From the NCBI GenBank assembly GCA_963742315.1, contig CAVULE010000015.1, forward strand, positions 372,001 through 436,000: a stretch of 64,000 bases of DNA, given 5' to 3'. Of this stretch, positions 15,461-24,219 are shown one piece after another; positions within the stretch are counted from its first letter, which is position 1; each line of letters begins with the position of its first letter. This stretch comes from AV69 sp963742315. GTDB taxonomy: Bacteria > Verrucomicrobiota > Verrucomicrobiia > Chthoniobacterales > UBA10450. Under the pieces are notes generated by a model. It had not been told where the DNA came from. It worked only from the letters and a program-made list of their open reading frames with translations, and made no database searches. A program made the position numbers and the translations under genes.

Positions 15461-15892
15461 ATGAAAAAGTTTAAGTTGCTGAGTTTAGTAGCTATCACCT
15501 CGATCGCGCTCGCTCAGACCGGATGGGCAGCTGGCCACGGCGGGGGCGGAGGCGGTCATGGCGGTGGCGGTGGTGGATTTCACGGGGGAGGCTTCCGCGG
15601 TGGCGCTTTCCACGGCGGTGGTGGGTTCCACGGTGGAGGATTCCGCGGTGGCGGTTTCCAGCGCGGTGGCTTTCATGGGGGACGTTTCGGCGGTGGCGGT
15701 TTCCACGGCCGTGGCTTTCGTGGCGACCGTTTTGGTCATCACGGATTCTCTAATGATGTCTTCATTGGCGGCTTCGGCTTTCCGAGTTGGTGGGGCTGGG
15801 GCTACCCGTACGGATATTATGGTTACGGCTATTACCCGTACGGCTATTATGGATACGGCAGATACGGTTACTATGGGCGGCCCGGTTACTGA
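15461..15892 (+). CDS. Secreted Gly/His/Phe/Arg-rich protein with Tyr-rich tail
   Basis: The 143-residue protein has a signal peptide (MKKFKLLSLVAITSIALAQT, cleavage near GWAA). An approximately 65-residue domain of GGGFHGG/GGGFRGG repeats follows, then a short hydrophobic hinge (SNDVFIGGFGFPSWWGWG), then a YGYYGYGYYPYGYYGYG tail. The composition is that of glycine-rich exported proteins that form disordered or amyloid-like surface layers; histidines could bind metal. The DNA is accordingly repetitive, and opposite-strand open frames are artefacts of composition. Function is unknown. GATCTTGAGGT before the ATG gives a weak ribosome site. Confidence 0.8.
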   Translation: MKKFKLLSLVAITSIALAQTGWAAGHGGGGGGHGGGGGGFHGGGFRGGAFHGGGGFHGGGFRGGGFQRGGFHGGRFGGGGFHGRGFRGDRFGHHGFSNDVFIGGFGFPSWWGWGYPYGYYGYGYYPYGYYGYGRYGYYGRPGY

Positions 15893-16193
15893 TACCGCTA
15901 TGGCAGCCGAGAAAGGCATTTCCGGAGTTTGCGGAGTCGGTGACATGCCCGGCTACAGCGGTCTTTCCGCGTGCACATCGATCCGACGCAGGACGGCGCC
16001 GAGGTCGTCAATCCAGTTTCGGATCGTGTCCGCCCCGAGCTTCTTCGTCGGATCGGCCTCGCTGACGTCTTGAAGCCACGAGCGCTTCCTTCTCCGTTAC
16101 AGAATGCAGCATGAACGAAAAAACATCCTGGGTCGATCCAGCCCTTGGTTGAGGCTAACGAACGGCACAAGATCGAAATCGATGGAGGTTGGA
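15893..16193. other. Intergenic region with a possible protein fragment on the minus strand
   Basis: A minus frame at about 15960-16085 reads WLQDVSEADPTKKLGADTIR, then NWIDDLGAVLRRIDVHAERP, and stops. Its GC-biased third positions look coding, but it has no start codon and I do not recognise it. The plus strand shows a competing frame. It is best treated as a possible decayed gene end. Confidence 0.3.
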
Positions 16194-17234
16194 GTGCGGC
16201 TTCGTACTCCAGATGCCGTCCACGTTAGTGTTCCCAAACGGCAGGATCGGAAACGAATCCGAATTCCTCGCGTCGGGATCGTTGGGACAGGCTTTGTAGG
16301 TTCGACGACCGCATATGCATTGCTGATCTCCGAAATAGCGGCCGAGATTGTGCTGATTGATCAGGATCGACGCCGCGCAGAGGGTCATGTCCAAGATTTA
16401 CGTGATGCCGAACTGTTTTCACACCACACTCGTATTTTCGCGGGCGACTTAGCTGATTGCTCCTCTGCCGACGTAACGATTATCACCGCTGGTGTCAGCC
16501 AGGCAAATTCGAACTCGAGGCTGGACGGCTTGCGGGAGACTGCGGCGATACTGAAGGGTCTAGTTCAAGATATTTCAAGGTATAACCCGCACGGGATCTT
16601 GCTGATCGCATCAAATCCAGTCGATGTATTAACCTATGCAGCCTGGAAGTGGTCGGGACTTCCCGCCAGCAGAGTCATTGGTTCGGGTACAACTCTGGAT
16701 ACCTCCCGTTTCCGCCGACGGCTCGCTGAGAGATACGGTGTGGCTTCCACCAACGTGCACGCGTACATCATCGGCGAACATGGGGACAGCCAAGTGCCTG
16801 TGATCTCTTCCGCCCTGATCGCAGGCGTGCCCCTCAAAGGCTTCTGCCGACAACTGGGGCTGTGCGACGAGGAACGCGCCCTCAAAACTATCGCGAACGA
16901 TACGCGAACTGCAGGTCTGGAAATTATCAACGCCAAGGGAGCCACCTACTACGGCATAGGGTCCGCGCTGGCTCGCATTGTCCGTGCCATTTTACGAGAC
17001 GAGCAAGCGGTGCTAACCGTGTCCAACTTGGTGCCCCAATCGATGGAGCTGGGAGAATTGTTCTTCTCCCTTCCGGCCATCATCAACCGGGACGGGGTCG
17101 CTCGTGTGCTGCCCATCCCGCTCAACCGCTCGGAAGAAAAAGCTCTCGAGACCTCAGCCAGGGCCGTGAAGCATTACGTCGCAGCTTTGGACAGTTTGAG
17201 CCTGAGTCCGCGCGAGATGCTGAAAGCAGTATGA
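16194..17234 (+). CDS. ldh: L-lactate dehydrogenase (LDH/MDH superfamily)
   Basis: The protein (346 residues from GTG 16194) has a GTGFVG cofactor motif at 31-36, IDQDRRRAEGHVQDL, the substrate loop GVSQANSNSRLDG (glutamine at the LDH-specific position rather than the arginine of malate dehydrogenases, and the conserved active-site arginine), SNPVDVLTY, IGSGTTLDTSRFR and the IGEHGDSQVP block with the catalytic histidine. It interconverts pyruvate and L-lactate with NAD. GGAGG lies 5 nt before GTG 16194; ATG 16182 or 16104 would extend the N-terminus, which is already about 20 residues longer than usual. It is 4 bp ahead of the NTF2-like gene. The AxNSxS loop deviates from the common QKPGETR, so substrate range may differ. 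Confidence 0.85.
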   Translation: MRLRTPDAVHVSVPKRQDRKRIRIPRVGIVGTGFVGSTTAYALLISEIAAEIVLIDQDRRRAEGHVQDLRDAELFSHHTRIFAGDLADCSSADVTIITAGVSQANSNSRLDGLRETAAILKGLVQDISRYNPHGILLIASNPVDVLTYAAWKWSGLPASRVIGSGTTLDTSRFRRRLAERYGVASTNVHAYIIGEHGDSQVPVISSALIAGVPLKGFCRQLGLCDEERALKTIANDTRTAGLEIINAKGATYYGIGSALARIVRAILRDEQAVLTVSNLVPQSMELGELFFSLPAIINRDGVARVLPIPLNRSEEKALETSARAVKHYVAALDSLSLSPREMLKAV

Positions 17235-17238
17235 CCCA

Positions 17239-17559
17239 ATGAAGACCGATGCGCTAACGAATCCAACCGTAAAGGCCGCGATCGAAGCATTGCAGAGCGG
17301 TAAAGGGAAAGCCTGGTCGGCGCTCTTTGAGCCTGATGCTGAACTCTATGACGGTGGGAACCCTCGTAGCCTCAAGGAGTTTACCCGCAATGCGCTTGGT
17401 CACGACCGGTTCACTTCAATCGATTGCGTCGAGAACAATGGGCTGGATCTGACCGGCGCATTCCATTCGGAGCACTGGGGCGATTTTCAGACCTACTTCA
17501 GGTTTCAGCTCTCGCCTGCGGGTAAGATCAACCGACTCGATATCGGCCAGGCAACCTAA
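17239..17559 (+). CDS. NTF2-like/SnoaL-like domain protein
   Basis: A 106-residue protein matching the nuclear-transport-factor-2 fold: helix TNPTVKAAIEALQSGKGKAWSALFEPDAELYDGG, then strands around FTSIDCVENNGLDLTGAF and GDFQTYFRFQLSPAGKINRLDIGQ. Small bacterial NTF2-like proteins are enzymes (ketosteroid isomerase, polyketide cyclase) or ligand binders; nothing fixes which. It starts 4 bp after the lactate dehydrogenase gene and ends 24 bp before the SDR, so it belongs to a plus-strand operon that runs on to about 24 kb. Confidence 0.85.
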   Translation: MKTDALTNPTVKAAIEALQSGKGKAWSALFEPDAELYDGGNPRSLKEFTRNALGHDRFTSIDCVENNGLDLTGAFHSEHWGDFQTYFRFQLSPAGKINRLDIGQAT

Positions 17560-17583
17560 TGGAGACAAAACAGGAGAAACCTT

Positions 17584-18336
17584 ATGAATAAGCTGGAAGG
17601 AAAAGTAGCCGTCATCACAGGAGGCAATAGTGGAATCGGTCTCGCCACCGCGCAACGCTTCGTTGCGGAGGGCGCGTACGTGTTCATCACTGGCCGTCGT
17701 CAAGGCGAACTCGACGCAGCAGTAAAGCAGATCGGCAAGAATGTAGCTGCAGTACAAGGCGACGTCTCAAATCTCTCCGATCTTGATCGCTTGTACGCAA
17801 CCGTAAAGCAGCAGAAAAGCCACATAGACATTCTCTTCGCCAATGCTGGCACCGGAGAATTCGCCCCGCTCGGCGCAATCACCGAAGAGCACTTCGACAA
17901 GATTTTCGACGCCAACGTCAAGGGTCTTCTGTTCACCGTGCAAAAGGCGCTTCCGCTCCTTACGGATGGAAGCTCCATCATTTTGAATGCGTCGATCGTT
18001 TCAAGTACCGGATCGCCTGCGTTCAGCGTCTATAGCGCATCCAAAGCGGCGGTGCGTTCCTTCGCGCGCACTTTCACCACGGATCTCAAAGACCGCAAAA
18101 TCCGAGTAAACGCTGTTAGTCCGGGCGTGATTCCTTCGCCGGGCTACCGCAATTCCTTGGGGATGACCGAAGAACAGATCAAAGAATTCGCCGACAGCGT
18201 CGCGGACAAAATACCCCTCGGTCGCACCGGAACCTTGGACGAAGTAGCCAAAGTGGTCTCCTTCCTCGCTTCCGACGAAAGTAGCTACGTCACTGGCATC
18301 GAGCTCTTCGTCGACGGCGGCATGACCCAAATCTGA
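17584..18336 (+). CDS. Short-chain dehydrogenase/reductase
   Basis: A 250-residue classical SDR: GGNSGIGLATAQRF at the cofactor site, FANAGTGEF (the NAG motif), serine in NASIVSSTG, YSASKAA with catalytic Tyr and Lys, and VDGGMTQI at the C-terminus. AGGAGAAACCTT just ahead of ATG 17584 is a good ribosome site. The SNLSDLDRL pattern and overall length match the common soil-bacterial SDR linked to NTF2-like and alpha/beta-hydrolase genes. It is followed 28 bp later by a decayed alpha/beta hydrolase. Confidence 0.93.
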   Translation: MNKLEGKVAVITGGNSGIGLATAQRFVAEGAYVFITGRRQGELDAAVKQIGKNVAAVQGDVSNLSDLDRLYATVKQQKSHIDILFANAGTGEFAPLGAITEEHFDKIFDANVKGLLFTVQKALPLLTDGSSIILNASIVSSTGSPAFSVYSASKAAVRSFARTFTTDLKDRKIRVNAVSPGVIPSPGYRNSLGMTEEQIKEFADSVADKIPLGRTGTLDEVAKVVSFLASDESSYVTGIELFVDGGMTQI

Positions 18337-18364
18337 AAATCACTTCCCAAAAAGGAGCGACAAA

Positions 18365-18760
18365 ATGATTAATTCGATGAAGCCTACGCGAGTAGTACGG
18401 GGAATGTGTCAGTCCCTTTGCGTGTTATTACTGTTGACCTGCTGCACGCTCTCGGCGCAGAACGAACAGCCCGGGTTCGGACATATTGCTCCGGTTCACG
18501 GCGCGTGGGCGGATGGTTCTGGCTGGAAGGGCGCATACGGAGATTCTGGTTAAGGATGGCTCAAGGTGAGCATGGTTCAGGAGCCGGAGACGTCCTTTAA
18601 AGAAATGTCGCTGCGACCAAGCGGGTTATTGACTCAACAAGACTGGACGTGATCTCTCGCTCATACGTCTGGGCGCGGTTGAATTACCGAAGCGGGGACA
18701 GATCCATGCGGTTGTTGGTTTGTCTACATCGCGGTCCACATGCGCAGATGCTGCAGCCGC
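18365..18760 (+). pseudogene. Decayed alpha/beta hydrolase (EstC-like)
   Basis: ATG 18365, with AAGGAG ahead of it, opens a signal-like N-terminus and the first strand PVHGAWADGSGWKGAY, the oxyanion region of the VHGAWADGSxW hydrolase family. The frame stops at 18553. The expected continuation then appears piecemeal in other frames: EILVKDG (about 18540), KVSMVQEPETSFKE and VAATKRVID (about 18565-18640), and ITEAGTDP with VYIA near 18690-18740. At least three shifts and stops separate these pieces, so this is real decay rather than a single error. It sits between SDR and NTF2-like genes where an intact hydrolase is common. Confidence 0.75.
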
Positions 18761-18792
18761 AATTAGCTGACGCGGAAGGCGATTCCTCACGG

Positions 18793-19248
18793 ATGACGTC
18801 ATTGATCGCGGACCGCGATCTTGAAGGCGGCAGACGGTATCGACTAACGATTGCATCGTTCACGCTCAAGCCTGCTGCGACCAGGAAGCCGTTCACTGGG
18901 TCTGGCAAATGTTCAAGCTGGTCTGCCTTTCAGATCGACCGACAGGCGGAGAATCACGCGATTGTAACGTCCTACCTCCAGATCCTCCATCTCGACCACG
19001 AGGGCGCTTCGCGCGAGTTACCGAATAACGGCACGTCTCAGGGATACCGCATTCACCGCATCGTCGTGAACCGTTGGGAACTGGAAGAGGTCCACGGCCA
19101 ATGGATGATTCAACGTCGGACGATCTTGCCCGTTGATGGATCGCCTGAACCTCTACATCTACTCTCTCAGGGTCTTAGCGATCTTGAAAGAGTTGCAAAA
19201 CCAGAAAGGGGACTGACAAACAATGATCCCAACGAACACAAAAAATAA
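18793..19248 (+). CDS. NTF2/SnoaL-like protein, N-terminal half doubtful
   Basis: Residues from about 45 onward read like a SnoaL-type domain: QAENHAIVTSYLQILHLDHEG, then YRIHRIVVNRWELEEVHGQW, MIQRRTILPVDGS. The first 45 residues from ATG 18793 (MTSLIADRDLEGGRRY) fit poorly and contain none of the expected aromatic pocket residues, so the N-terminus may be frameshifted or replaced. The frame is open further upstream to 18649, but that part overlaps the decayed hydrolase. The last codons overlap the start of the iron alcohol dehydrogenase. Function is unassigned. Confidence 0.45.
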   Translation: MTSLIADRDLEGGRRYRLTIASFTLKPAATRKPFTGSGKCSSWSAFQIDRQAENHAIVTSYLQILHLDHEGASRELPNNGTSQGYRIHRIVVNRWELEEVHGQWMIQRRTILPVDGSPEPLHLLSQGLSDLERVAKPERGLTNNDPNEHKK

Positions 19249-20370
19249 ATTAGGGATAACGGATTACGACTTTAATCTAAGCAAGCTGGAACGCGTGATG
19301 TCCGGGGCGGGTAAAGTGCCGCGCTCGGTCATGAGCTCGAACGGCGTGGGCTGAAGCGCACGATTGTGGTGACTGGGAAGACTTTGGGCGGGTCGGCGCT
19401 GCTTGAAAAAGTGACGGGAGCCGCAGGCGCGCGGTGCGTTGCAGTGTTCAAAGGCGCGCGGCAACACGTCCCACGGAGCAGCGTGCATGAATTGCAGGCG
19501 CTGATCGAACGAGAGAACGCCGATTCGCTGATCGGTTTTGGTGGCGGCAGCCCGATCGATACTTGCAAAGTAGCGAACCATCCTTTTCTCGAAAAGCGCG
19601 AGATCATTCAGATTGCGATCCCGACGACGTTATCCGCGGCCGAATACACGTATGGCTGCGGCGTGACGGACGAGAAGACGCTCGTCAAATCGACCGTTTC
19701 CGATCCGCGGCTGCAGCCGAGGACAGTGATCAACGATCCGGAGCTTACGCTCGAGACTCCGGAGTGGCTTTGGGTGGCGACGGGGATGCGCGCGCTCGAT
19801 CACGCGATCGAGACAATCTACGCGAAGAGGCATTATCCATTGAGTGACGCATTGGGTGCGAAAGCGATCTCGCTGCTGGTGGAGCATCTCAAACCGTCGA
19901 TCGAGACGAGCGCGGCGGAGCAACTTGCGCATCGCGGGGAATGTCAATTCGCGGCGTGGTTTTCGATTTTTGGATCGATGAGCACGCGCTTCGGAATTTC
20001 ACATCTGCTGGGGCATCAGATTGGGCCGAGATGGAACATCCCACATGGGATTACGTCGTGCATTACCCTGCCCCACGCTATGCGGTTCATGGCGGGAATC
20101 GCGCCTGAGCGATTTGGGCCTATCGCCGAGGGATTTGGCATTCCGTTCGATCGGGCGAACCCAAAGGCGAGCGCACTCGCGTGCGCGGATCGCACCGCAC
20201 AGTTCATTGCGAGCTTCGACGTGCCGCATCGTCTGAAAGATGTTGGCGTTTCGCGAAACGAAATTCAGCAGATCGTGCCGGCAATCTTACACGAGCTTAA
20301 GGAACGGGCGGTGGTTGATAAGCCGATTACGGAGGCTGAGGTTGTCGCGCTGCTGCAAGCGTCGCACTGA
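19223..20370 (+). pseudogene. Iron-containing alcohol dehydrogenase (maleylacetate reductase-like), single-base frameshift
   Basis: ATG 19223, behind GGGGACTGA, opens a frame reading through GITDYDFNLSKLERVMSGAG to KVPR. The expected continuation GHELERRGLKRTIVVTGKT reads in the next frame; one missing C near 19322 explains the break. The second frame runs intact to 20370, with GFGGGSPIDTCK (NAD), PTTLSAAEYTYG, and metal-site blocks GMRALDHAIETIY, FGISHLLGHQIGPRW and IPHGITSCITLPH. Rejoined, the protein is about 382 residues, normal for group III iron alcohol dehydrogenases, and the SHLLGHxxG and PHG patterns recall maleylacetate reductases of aromatic-ring catabolism. Translation could restart at GTG 19366, giving 334 residues without the N-terminal strand. 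It may be intact if the missing base is a consensus error. Confidence 0.8.
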
Positions 20371-20406
20371 CTACCAACAAAACTTTAAAGCGAAAAGGAG
20401 AAACAA

Positions 20407-20598
20407 ATGGCGAGATTTGTATTGGTGCATGGAGGATTCTCGGGCGCATGGATTTGGTTGCCACTGATTGACAGTCTAAAGGCGGCTGGCCATTCAGCGG
20501 AGCTCCACAGATTCGCGACGCACTTATCCGCACACTCCGGAAGGCTCGCAGCTCGGTACGATCGTGCTGACAGTAGGAAAATAGTCTTAGATTGGTGA
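20407..20598 (+). pseudogene. Truncated alpha/beta hydrolase start
   Basis: AAAGGAG precedes ATG 20407, which opens MARFVLVHGGFSGAWIWLP and SLKAAGHSAELHRF. This is the standard first 35 residues of an EstC/RutD-like alpha/beta hydrolase with the VHGGFSGAW oxyanion motif. The homology then stops: no nucleophile elbow or catalytic His is present and the frame ends at 20598. In another frame the last 20 codons read TPEGSQLGTIVLTVGK, possibly an unrelated gene end, so an internal deletion is likely. It is the second dead hydrolase in this operon. Confidence 0.7.
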
Positions 20599-20619
20599 CG
20601 GTCTGTGAAAGGTGCTTCT

Positions 20620-21459
20620 ATGTCGAAAGTCTGGCTAATTACCGGAGCTTCACGCGGCCTGGGCCGATCCTTGACGCACGAGGCGTTGAAGGCCGGCCAC
20701 CGAGTGGTGGCCACGGCGCGCAACGCGGCGCGGCTCGCGGACGTCGCGAGTAAGTTTGGAGAGAGTGTACGGACTGTTCCGCTCGACGTAACGAACGAGG
20801 CGCAGGCCAAGAACGCCGTCGAAGCGGCGATCGAAACCTTCGGTTGCGTCGACGTACTCGTGAACAACGCCGGTTATGGCAACGTGTACCCCGTGGAAGA
20901 TACTTCGCTCGCGGATTTTCGCGCACAGATTGAAACGAATCTGTTCGGTGTAATCATTATGACCAAAGCGGTGCTGCCGCACTTCCGCGAGCGGGCCTCT
21001 GGCCACATCATCCAGATATCATCGATCGGCGGACGTGTGGGCCCAGTCGGGCGTGCGGCATACGCAGCAGCAAAGTTCGGTGTCGAGGGCTTTTCGGAAT
21101 CCCTATCTAAAGAGGTTGGACCGCTCGGCATCAAAGTCACGATCGTCGAACCTGGTGGCTTTCGAACCGATTTTGCGGGTTCCTCCACGGAGCTTCGCGA
21201 AGGGCGGAAGGAGTACGACGGGACGGTCGGCGCTGCGGTCCGCTTTCAGCGAAACTACGATGGTAAGCAACCGGGGGATCCTGTAAAAGCTGCTGCTGCT
21301 GTTATCAAAATCGCGGCGCTGGCCGATCCACCCCTGCGGCTCTTGCTTGGAAGTGATGCCTACGCCGCCGCCGAGAAACACACTCACCAAATGCTTGCAT
21401 CCGACCGACAGTGGAAAGATTTGAGTGTCTCTACGGACTACAGCAGTGGGCAAGCTTGA
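20620..21459 (+). CDS. Short-chain dehydrogenase/reductase, long C-terminal variant
   Basis: ATG 20620 follows AAAGG by 7 nt. The 279-residue protein has WLITGASRGLGRSLTHEAL, VNNAGYGN, QISSIGGRVGPVGRAAYAAAKFG (catalytic Ser, Tyr, Lys) and EPGGFRTDFAGSS. It ends with a substrate-side helix region PVKAAAAVIKIAALADPPLR, LLLGSDAYA. That tail is shared by the common oxidoreductase SDR family of about 280 residues. The GTG at 20605 would add five residues. It continues the plus-strand operon; the alpha/beta hydrolase follows 142 bp later. Confidence 0.92.
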   Translation: MSKVWLITGASRGLGRSLTHEALKAGHRVVATARNAARLADVASKFGESVRTVPLDVTNEAQAKNAVEAAIETFGCVDVLVNNAGYGNVYPVEDTSLADFRAQIETNLFGVIIMTKAVLPHFRERASGHIIQISSIGGRVGPVGRAAYAAAKFGVEGFSESLSKEVGPLGIKVTIVEPGGFRTDFAGSSTELREGRKEYDGTVGAAVRFQRNYDGKQPGDPVKAAAAVIKIAALADPPLRLLLGSDAYAAAEKHTHQMLASDRQWKDLSVSTDYSSGQA

Positions 21460-21601
21460 AGGAACTACTGTTATCGGACGCATCCAAGGAGACTAACCGC
21501 AAATTGAGGATCGAAGCCTACCACGCATATTGAACTGTTGGCGCACCCGATTGATACCAATTGCCAATGGTCAATTGTTGAATCTCCGATCTTCCTACGG
21601 G

Positions 21602-22399
21602 GTGAAAGGAAACATAACAAATACAGGACCAGAAAAGCACCAACCGAACAACGAAGAAGAGCTACCGGTTGTGCTTCTACACGGTACATCAGGACAGTCA
21701 GAAGACTGGTCTCAGGTAGTAGAACAGCTGACGAGGCACCGCCCCGTGATTCGCCTAAACTACTCTGAACCGGTCGCTCGCACTGACTCGGCAAATGCAC
21801 CGAGCGTATCCGATTTGGCAGATCGAGTTGTGGCAGCAGCCGGGGCTGGTGGCAGGCATCGCTTCGACCTTGTCGGCTTTTCCCTTGGAGCGGCGGTTGC
21901 CACATTCATTGCGTCGGAGTATTCGGAGATGGTTCGTTCGCTGGTTCTTGTCTCAGGTTTCAGTTACGGCAGTGACCCGCGAATAAGATTACAGTTCGAT
22001 CTTTGGCTGCACCTGGCGCGGACGGACAAGATTGCCCTTGCAAAGCTACTTCTCGTGAGCGGCCTCAGCCGCGAGTTTCTCTCAGCGTTCGACGAAAGTA
22101 CCATCGACGGAATCATCCAGAGCTTTGTGGCGATGAGTGACTGGCCTCTGATCGAGCAAAATATTAGGGTCGATCTCGCCGTGGATGTGCGGGAGCAGGC
22201 CAAGAAGATCAAGGCACCGACATTATCAATCACCGGGAAATACGACCAGATTGTGCCACCCTTCTATACTCAGGAATTGGCTGATTTGATCCCCACTGCA
22301 CAGAGGGCCGAAATCCCTTCAGGACACTTGTCTTTTCTCGAAAAACCAGTCGATCTAGCCTCAGCGATGTTGACATTTCTACTTGAGAAGCATCCATAA
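21602..22399 (+). CDS. Alpha/beta hydrolase
   Basis: The core fold is complete: VVLLHGTSGQSEDW (oxyanion), VGFSLGAAVATFIASEY with the nucleophile Ser, a cap region rich in Leu, TGKYDQIVPP with the acid Asp, and IPSGHLSFLEKP with the catalytic His. It should hydrolyse an ester, lactone or C-C bond; the substrate is unknown. The start is uncertain: the frame is open back to a TTG at 21530, but that stretch (repeats of CAATTG) looks non-coding, so I place the start at GTG 21602 (265 residues). It is 48 bp ahead of the multicopper oxidase. Confidence 0.8.
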   Translation: MKGNITNTGPEKHQPNNEEELPVVLLHGTSGQSEDWSQVVEQLTRHRPVIRLNYSEPVARTDSANAPSVSDLADRVVAAAGAGGRHRFDLVGFSLGAAVATFIASEYSEMVRSLVLVSGFSYGSDPRIRLQFDLWLHLARTDKIALAKLLLVSGLSREFLSAFDESTIDGIIQSFVAMSDWPLIEQNIRVDLAVDVREQAKKIKAPTLSITGKYDQIVPPFYTQELADLIPTAQRAEIPSGHLSFLEKPVDLASAMLTFLLEKHP

Positions 22400-22447
22400 C
22401 AGTTAGGTGCTTGAGAATTTCCTCTAAGGTCCGGGCCACAGCGCGGT

Positions 22448-24025
22448 ATGCCATTCGAACCAACAGTCACAAGGTCGAAGTCTCAGTTACCAGTCACGTC
22501 GTTTACGTCTGCAGGCCGAAGGAAGTCGCGGCGTGAATTTTTGAAGACCACAGGCGCTATTGCCGGAGGATTTTTGCTCTGTCCGAAAGGCATTCTTGCT
22601 CAGACGGAGGAGCAAATTCAGCACAGTGAACCAGCGGTTTCGCCAAGCGAGTCCGCTGCCGCAGACTACACACTGCGCATCGAAACGTCTCCGGTTGAGA
22701 TCGCGCCGAAGCGAATCATTTTTATCACTACCTACAATGGGCAGTTCCCTGGGCCATTGCTTCGGTTCAAGGAAGGTCAGCAAGTCACGGTGGACGTTTT
22801 CAACGACACCGATACACCGGAGCAGTTGCATTGGCATGGTCAGAAGATCCCGACTGACGTGGACGGAGCCGCCGAGGAGGGAACGCCTTTTATTCCTGCG
22901 CATGGCAAGCGGCGCATTGTATTCACACCCAGACCGGCTGGCTTGCGATTCTATCACACTCACAACCGCGCCGGCGCAAATCTCGCGGCTGGACAATATA
23001 GCGGACAAGTGGGGCCGGTGTACATAGAGCCGAGACAGGAACCGGGCAGATACGACCGCGAAGTCTTTCTTGTCCTAAAGGAATTCGAGCCGACCTTCAG
23101 TCGCGGCGGCGACATGGCCATGGATTTCCTGTCTCCGCCGACTCGCGTCAAGTCGCTCGAACAAGTGGGAGAGTCCGCAACGAAAGCCTCGATCGCGAAG
23201 GGAATGCCACACGGGTACGAGGTCGGCTACGGATCATTCACGATCAACGGACGCATGCTCGGTCACGGTGAGCCGATTCGTGTGAAGCAGGGAGAACGCG
23301 TCCTGTTTCATATCTTAAACGGAAGCGCTACCGAGATTCGCAGCCTAGCATTGCCGGGTCACTCGTTTAAGGTCGTCGCTCTAGATGGCAATCCTGTTCC
23401 GAACCCGGCGCAGGTGCCGATCCTCTGGCTGGGCACGGCCGAACGTATCTCCGCCATTGTGGAAATGAATCATCCGGGTGTCTGGATCATGGGCGATCTA
23501 GCCGACGATGATCGCCGGCACGGCATGGGCAGTGTCGTTGAATACGCTGGTCGCGGCGGACAACCGAAATGGATCGCCCCTGCGCCGTTTCACTGGGACT
23601 ACACGCGTTTCGCGAAGGCCGGTGCAACTGCCCCTTCGCCGGACGAGACCATTGAGATGATCTTCGCGAAGGACAACGCCGCCGAGGAAGGTTTTAACCG
23701 GTGGACTATCAATGGCGTGGCCTTCCCTATGAGCGACAAGATGATCCCGGCTTCATTTCACCTGAAGCAAGGCAAGCGCTATCGCATTCGTATGCGCAAC
23801 GCCAGTGACGATATCCATCCAATCCATCTCCATCGCCATAGTTTTGAGCTGACGAGTCTGGCAGGGAAGCCGACAGCTGGAATCTTGAAAGATGTTGTGA
23901 TGTTAGGCGGATACCAGGAAGCCGAGGTGGACTTTATTGCTGATAATCCGGGCCTGACCCTTTTCCACTGCCACCAGCAACTGCACATGGACTACGGGTT
24001 CATGACGCTCTTCGATTATGTATAG
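22448..24025 (+). CDS. Tat-exported multicopper oxidase
   Basis: A 525-residue three-domain cupredoxin oxidase. The N-terminus carries a twin-arginine signal, SRREFLKTTGAIAGGFLL (residues 28-45). All four copper motifs are present: HWHG at 128-131, HTH at 170-172, HPIHLHRHSFEL near 440-465, and HCHQQLHMDYGFM at 507-519. In the last, C508 links type 1 and type 3 sites and M519 is the likely axial ligand of the type 1 copper, as in CueO-like enzymes. It should oxidise phenolics or metal ions with O2 in the periplasm. No methionine-rich insert is seen, so a cuprous oxidase role is less likely than a laccase-like one. It is the last large gene of the 16-24 kb plus-strand run. Confidence 0.93.
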   Translation: MPFEPTVTRSKSQLPVTSFTSAGRRKSRREFLKTTGAIAGGFLLCPKGILAQTEEQIQHSEPAVSPSESAAADYTLRIETSPVEIAPKRIIFITTYNGQFPGPLLRFKEGQQVTVDVFNDTDTPEQLHWHGQKIPTDVDGAAEEGTPFIPAHGKRRIVFTPRPAGLRFYHTHNRAGANLAAGQYSGQVGPVYIEPRQEPGRYDREVFLVLKEFEPTFSRGGDMAMDFLSPPTRVKSLEQVGESATKASIAKGMPHGYEVGYGSFTINGRMLGHGEPIRVKQGERVLFHILNGSATEIRSLALPGHSFKVVALDGNPVPNPAQVPILWLGTAERISAIVEMNHPGVWIMGDLADDDRRHGMGSVVEYAGRGGQPKWIAPAPFHWDYTRFAKAGATAPSPDETIEMIFAKDNAAEEGFNRWTINGVAFPMSDKMIPASFHLKQGKRYRIRMRNASDDIHPIHLHRHSFELTSLAGKPTAGILKDVVMLGGYQEAEVDFIADNPGLTLFHCHQQLHMDYGFMTLFDYV

Positions 24026-24150
24026 GCGCGGAGGAATGATGTTCGAGCGACAGAAAAATCCATCCAAGCAAACGTCCAACTGAGGTGGCCTTAGACGAAA
24101 CTGGTGTTGAATTTGATGAGGACAAGATCGATTGAATCGTGAGTGATGTT

Positions 24151-24181
24151 CGCGACGAGACTCACCTGAATGCTCGTCGCG
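24151..24181. repeat. 9-bp perfect inverted repeat downstream of the multicopper oxidase
   Basis: CGCGACGAG (24151-24159) and CTCGTCGCG (24173-24181) form a GC-rich stem with a 13-nt loop. It may terminate transcription from the oxidase gene, but no T-run follows. The right arm with neighbours (CTCGTCGCGCAACTC) recurs with one change at about 25899, next to the duplicated gene tail. Confidence 0.55.
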
Positions 24182-24219
24182 CAACTCGAGGTAAATAAGA
24201 ATAGGGAGCTAGTTAAATT

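Noticed and set aside
15485..15946. Thr/Ala-rich minus-strand frame
   Set aside because: It arises from the repetitive GGN-rich DNA of the Gly-rich protein gene; no start signal or domain.
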